Below the pieces are notes generated by a model that was not told the DNA's origin, searched no databases, and saw nothing but the letters and a program-made list of their open reading frames with translations. Below, one piece after another: positions 14,183-14,400 of a DNA stretch of 14,400 bases (positions are counted from its first letter, which is position 1; each line of letters opens with the position of its first letter). Origin of the DNA: Methanobacterium sp. (GTDB lineage: Archaea > Methanobacteriota > Methanobacteria > Methanobacteriales > Methanobacteriaceae); the NCBI GenBank assembly GCA_003151535.1, contig PLXT01000138.1:1-14400 (forward strand), given 5' to 3'. The translations under genes and the position numbers were made by a program.

Positions 14183-14377
14183 TCAATCATCATCTTCAAC
14201 TTTAACTGCCTCATTCGGACAGACATCCATGCATACCTCGCATAGACTGCAATCTTCCTTGTTCTGAACTACTACTTTATCCCCATCAAGTATGAGAATT
14301 TCCATTGGGCAGACATCTATGCATTCTGCGCAGTCTGCTCCTTCACATTTATCGTGGTTTATTGTTATTTTAGCCAT
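14183..14377 (-). CDS. 2[4Fe-4S] ferredoxin
   Basis: A 64-residue cytoplasmic bacterial-type ferredoxin with two Fe-S motifs. Cluster one uses Cys11, Cys16, Cys19 and Cys23, with four residues instead of two between the first pair (CEGADC). Cluster two uses Cys43, Cys46, Cys49 and Cys53 in the classic C-x2-C-x2-C-x3-CP form. The tail is acidic (VEDDD). It would carry low-potential electrons in methanogen metabolism; its specific partner cannot be told from sequence. The ATG at 14377 has GGAGAG upstream. It is followed after 82 bp by rpsB on the same strand, with no T-run between, suggesting co-transcription. Confidence 0.93.
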   Translation of the reverse strand: MAKITINHDKCEGADCAECIDVCPMEILILDGDKVVVQNKEDCSLCEVCMDVCPNEAVKVEDDD

Positions 14378-14400
14378 ATTATCTCTCCAATTAATTTTTT

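Noticed and set aside
1..14400. CRISPR array, tRNA/rRNA genes, prophage or defence island
   Set aside because: No spaced direct repeats, no tRNA-like folds and no phage or defence proteins were recognised. Apart from the IS element the window is core metabolism.

Overview
The window looks like a chromosomal stretch of a hydrogenotrophic methanogen of the Methanobacteriales (Methanobacterium-like). The protein sequences point this way. There is an archaeal-type S2 ribosomal protein, an archaeal non-discriminating-type GluRS, and a cluster of MEMO, mevalonate kinase, isopentenyl phosphate kinase, type 2 IPP isomerase, archaeal RNase J and FPP/GGPP synthase. From memory this gene order matches the S2-to-DapL block of Methanothermobacter. 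Spacers are very A+T rich, Shine-Dalgarno sites are strong (GGAGG/GGTG types) and some starts are TTG.

Left part, 1 to about 1173: the left half of an IS200/IS605-family insertion sequence on the minus strand. It has a Y1 HUH transposase (tnpA) and the first 223 codons of tnpB, which runs off the window edge. Its left end carries a short palindrome and abuts a cysteine-rich DUF2769 gene on the plus strand. That gene has no normal start codon and seems to have lost its 5' end to the insertion.

Middle-left, 1500 to 3720: a stand-alone AAA+ ATPase (minus) is divergent from a small HemG-like flavodoxin (plus). The spacer holds a TATA box and an 18-bp inverted repeat over the predicted transcription start of the flavodoxin.

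3723 to 14377: a long minus-strand block. In transcription order it is ferredoxin, S2, MEMO/AmrB, mevalonate kinase, isopentenyl phosphate kinase, IPP isomerase, RNase J, FPP/GGPP synthase, GluRS and LL-diaminopimelate aminotransferase. The isoprenoid genes supply the archaeal mevalonate route: mevalonate to mevalonate phosphate, isopentenyl phosphate to IPP, IPP to DMAPP, then C15/C20 prenyl diphosphates for ether lipids. RNase J sits inside this set with almost no spacing. Oligo-T terminator candidates occur after idsA, gltX and dapL but in none of the spacers from ferredoxin to idsA, so that segment may be read as one unit with internal promoters.

Most of the window is conserved core metabolism. 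I see no clear undescribed multi-gene system. The best leads are the IS-truncated DUF2769 gene, the orphan AAA+ ATPase, the putative operator of the flavodoxin, the RNase J/isoprenoid coupling, and the MEMO gene without its usual partners.
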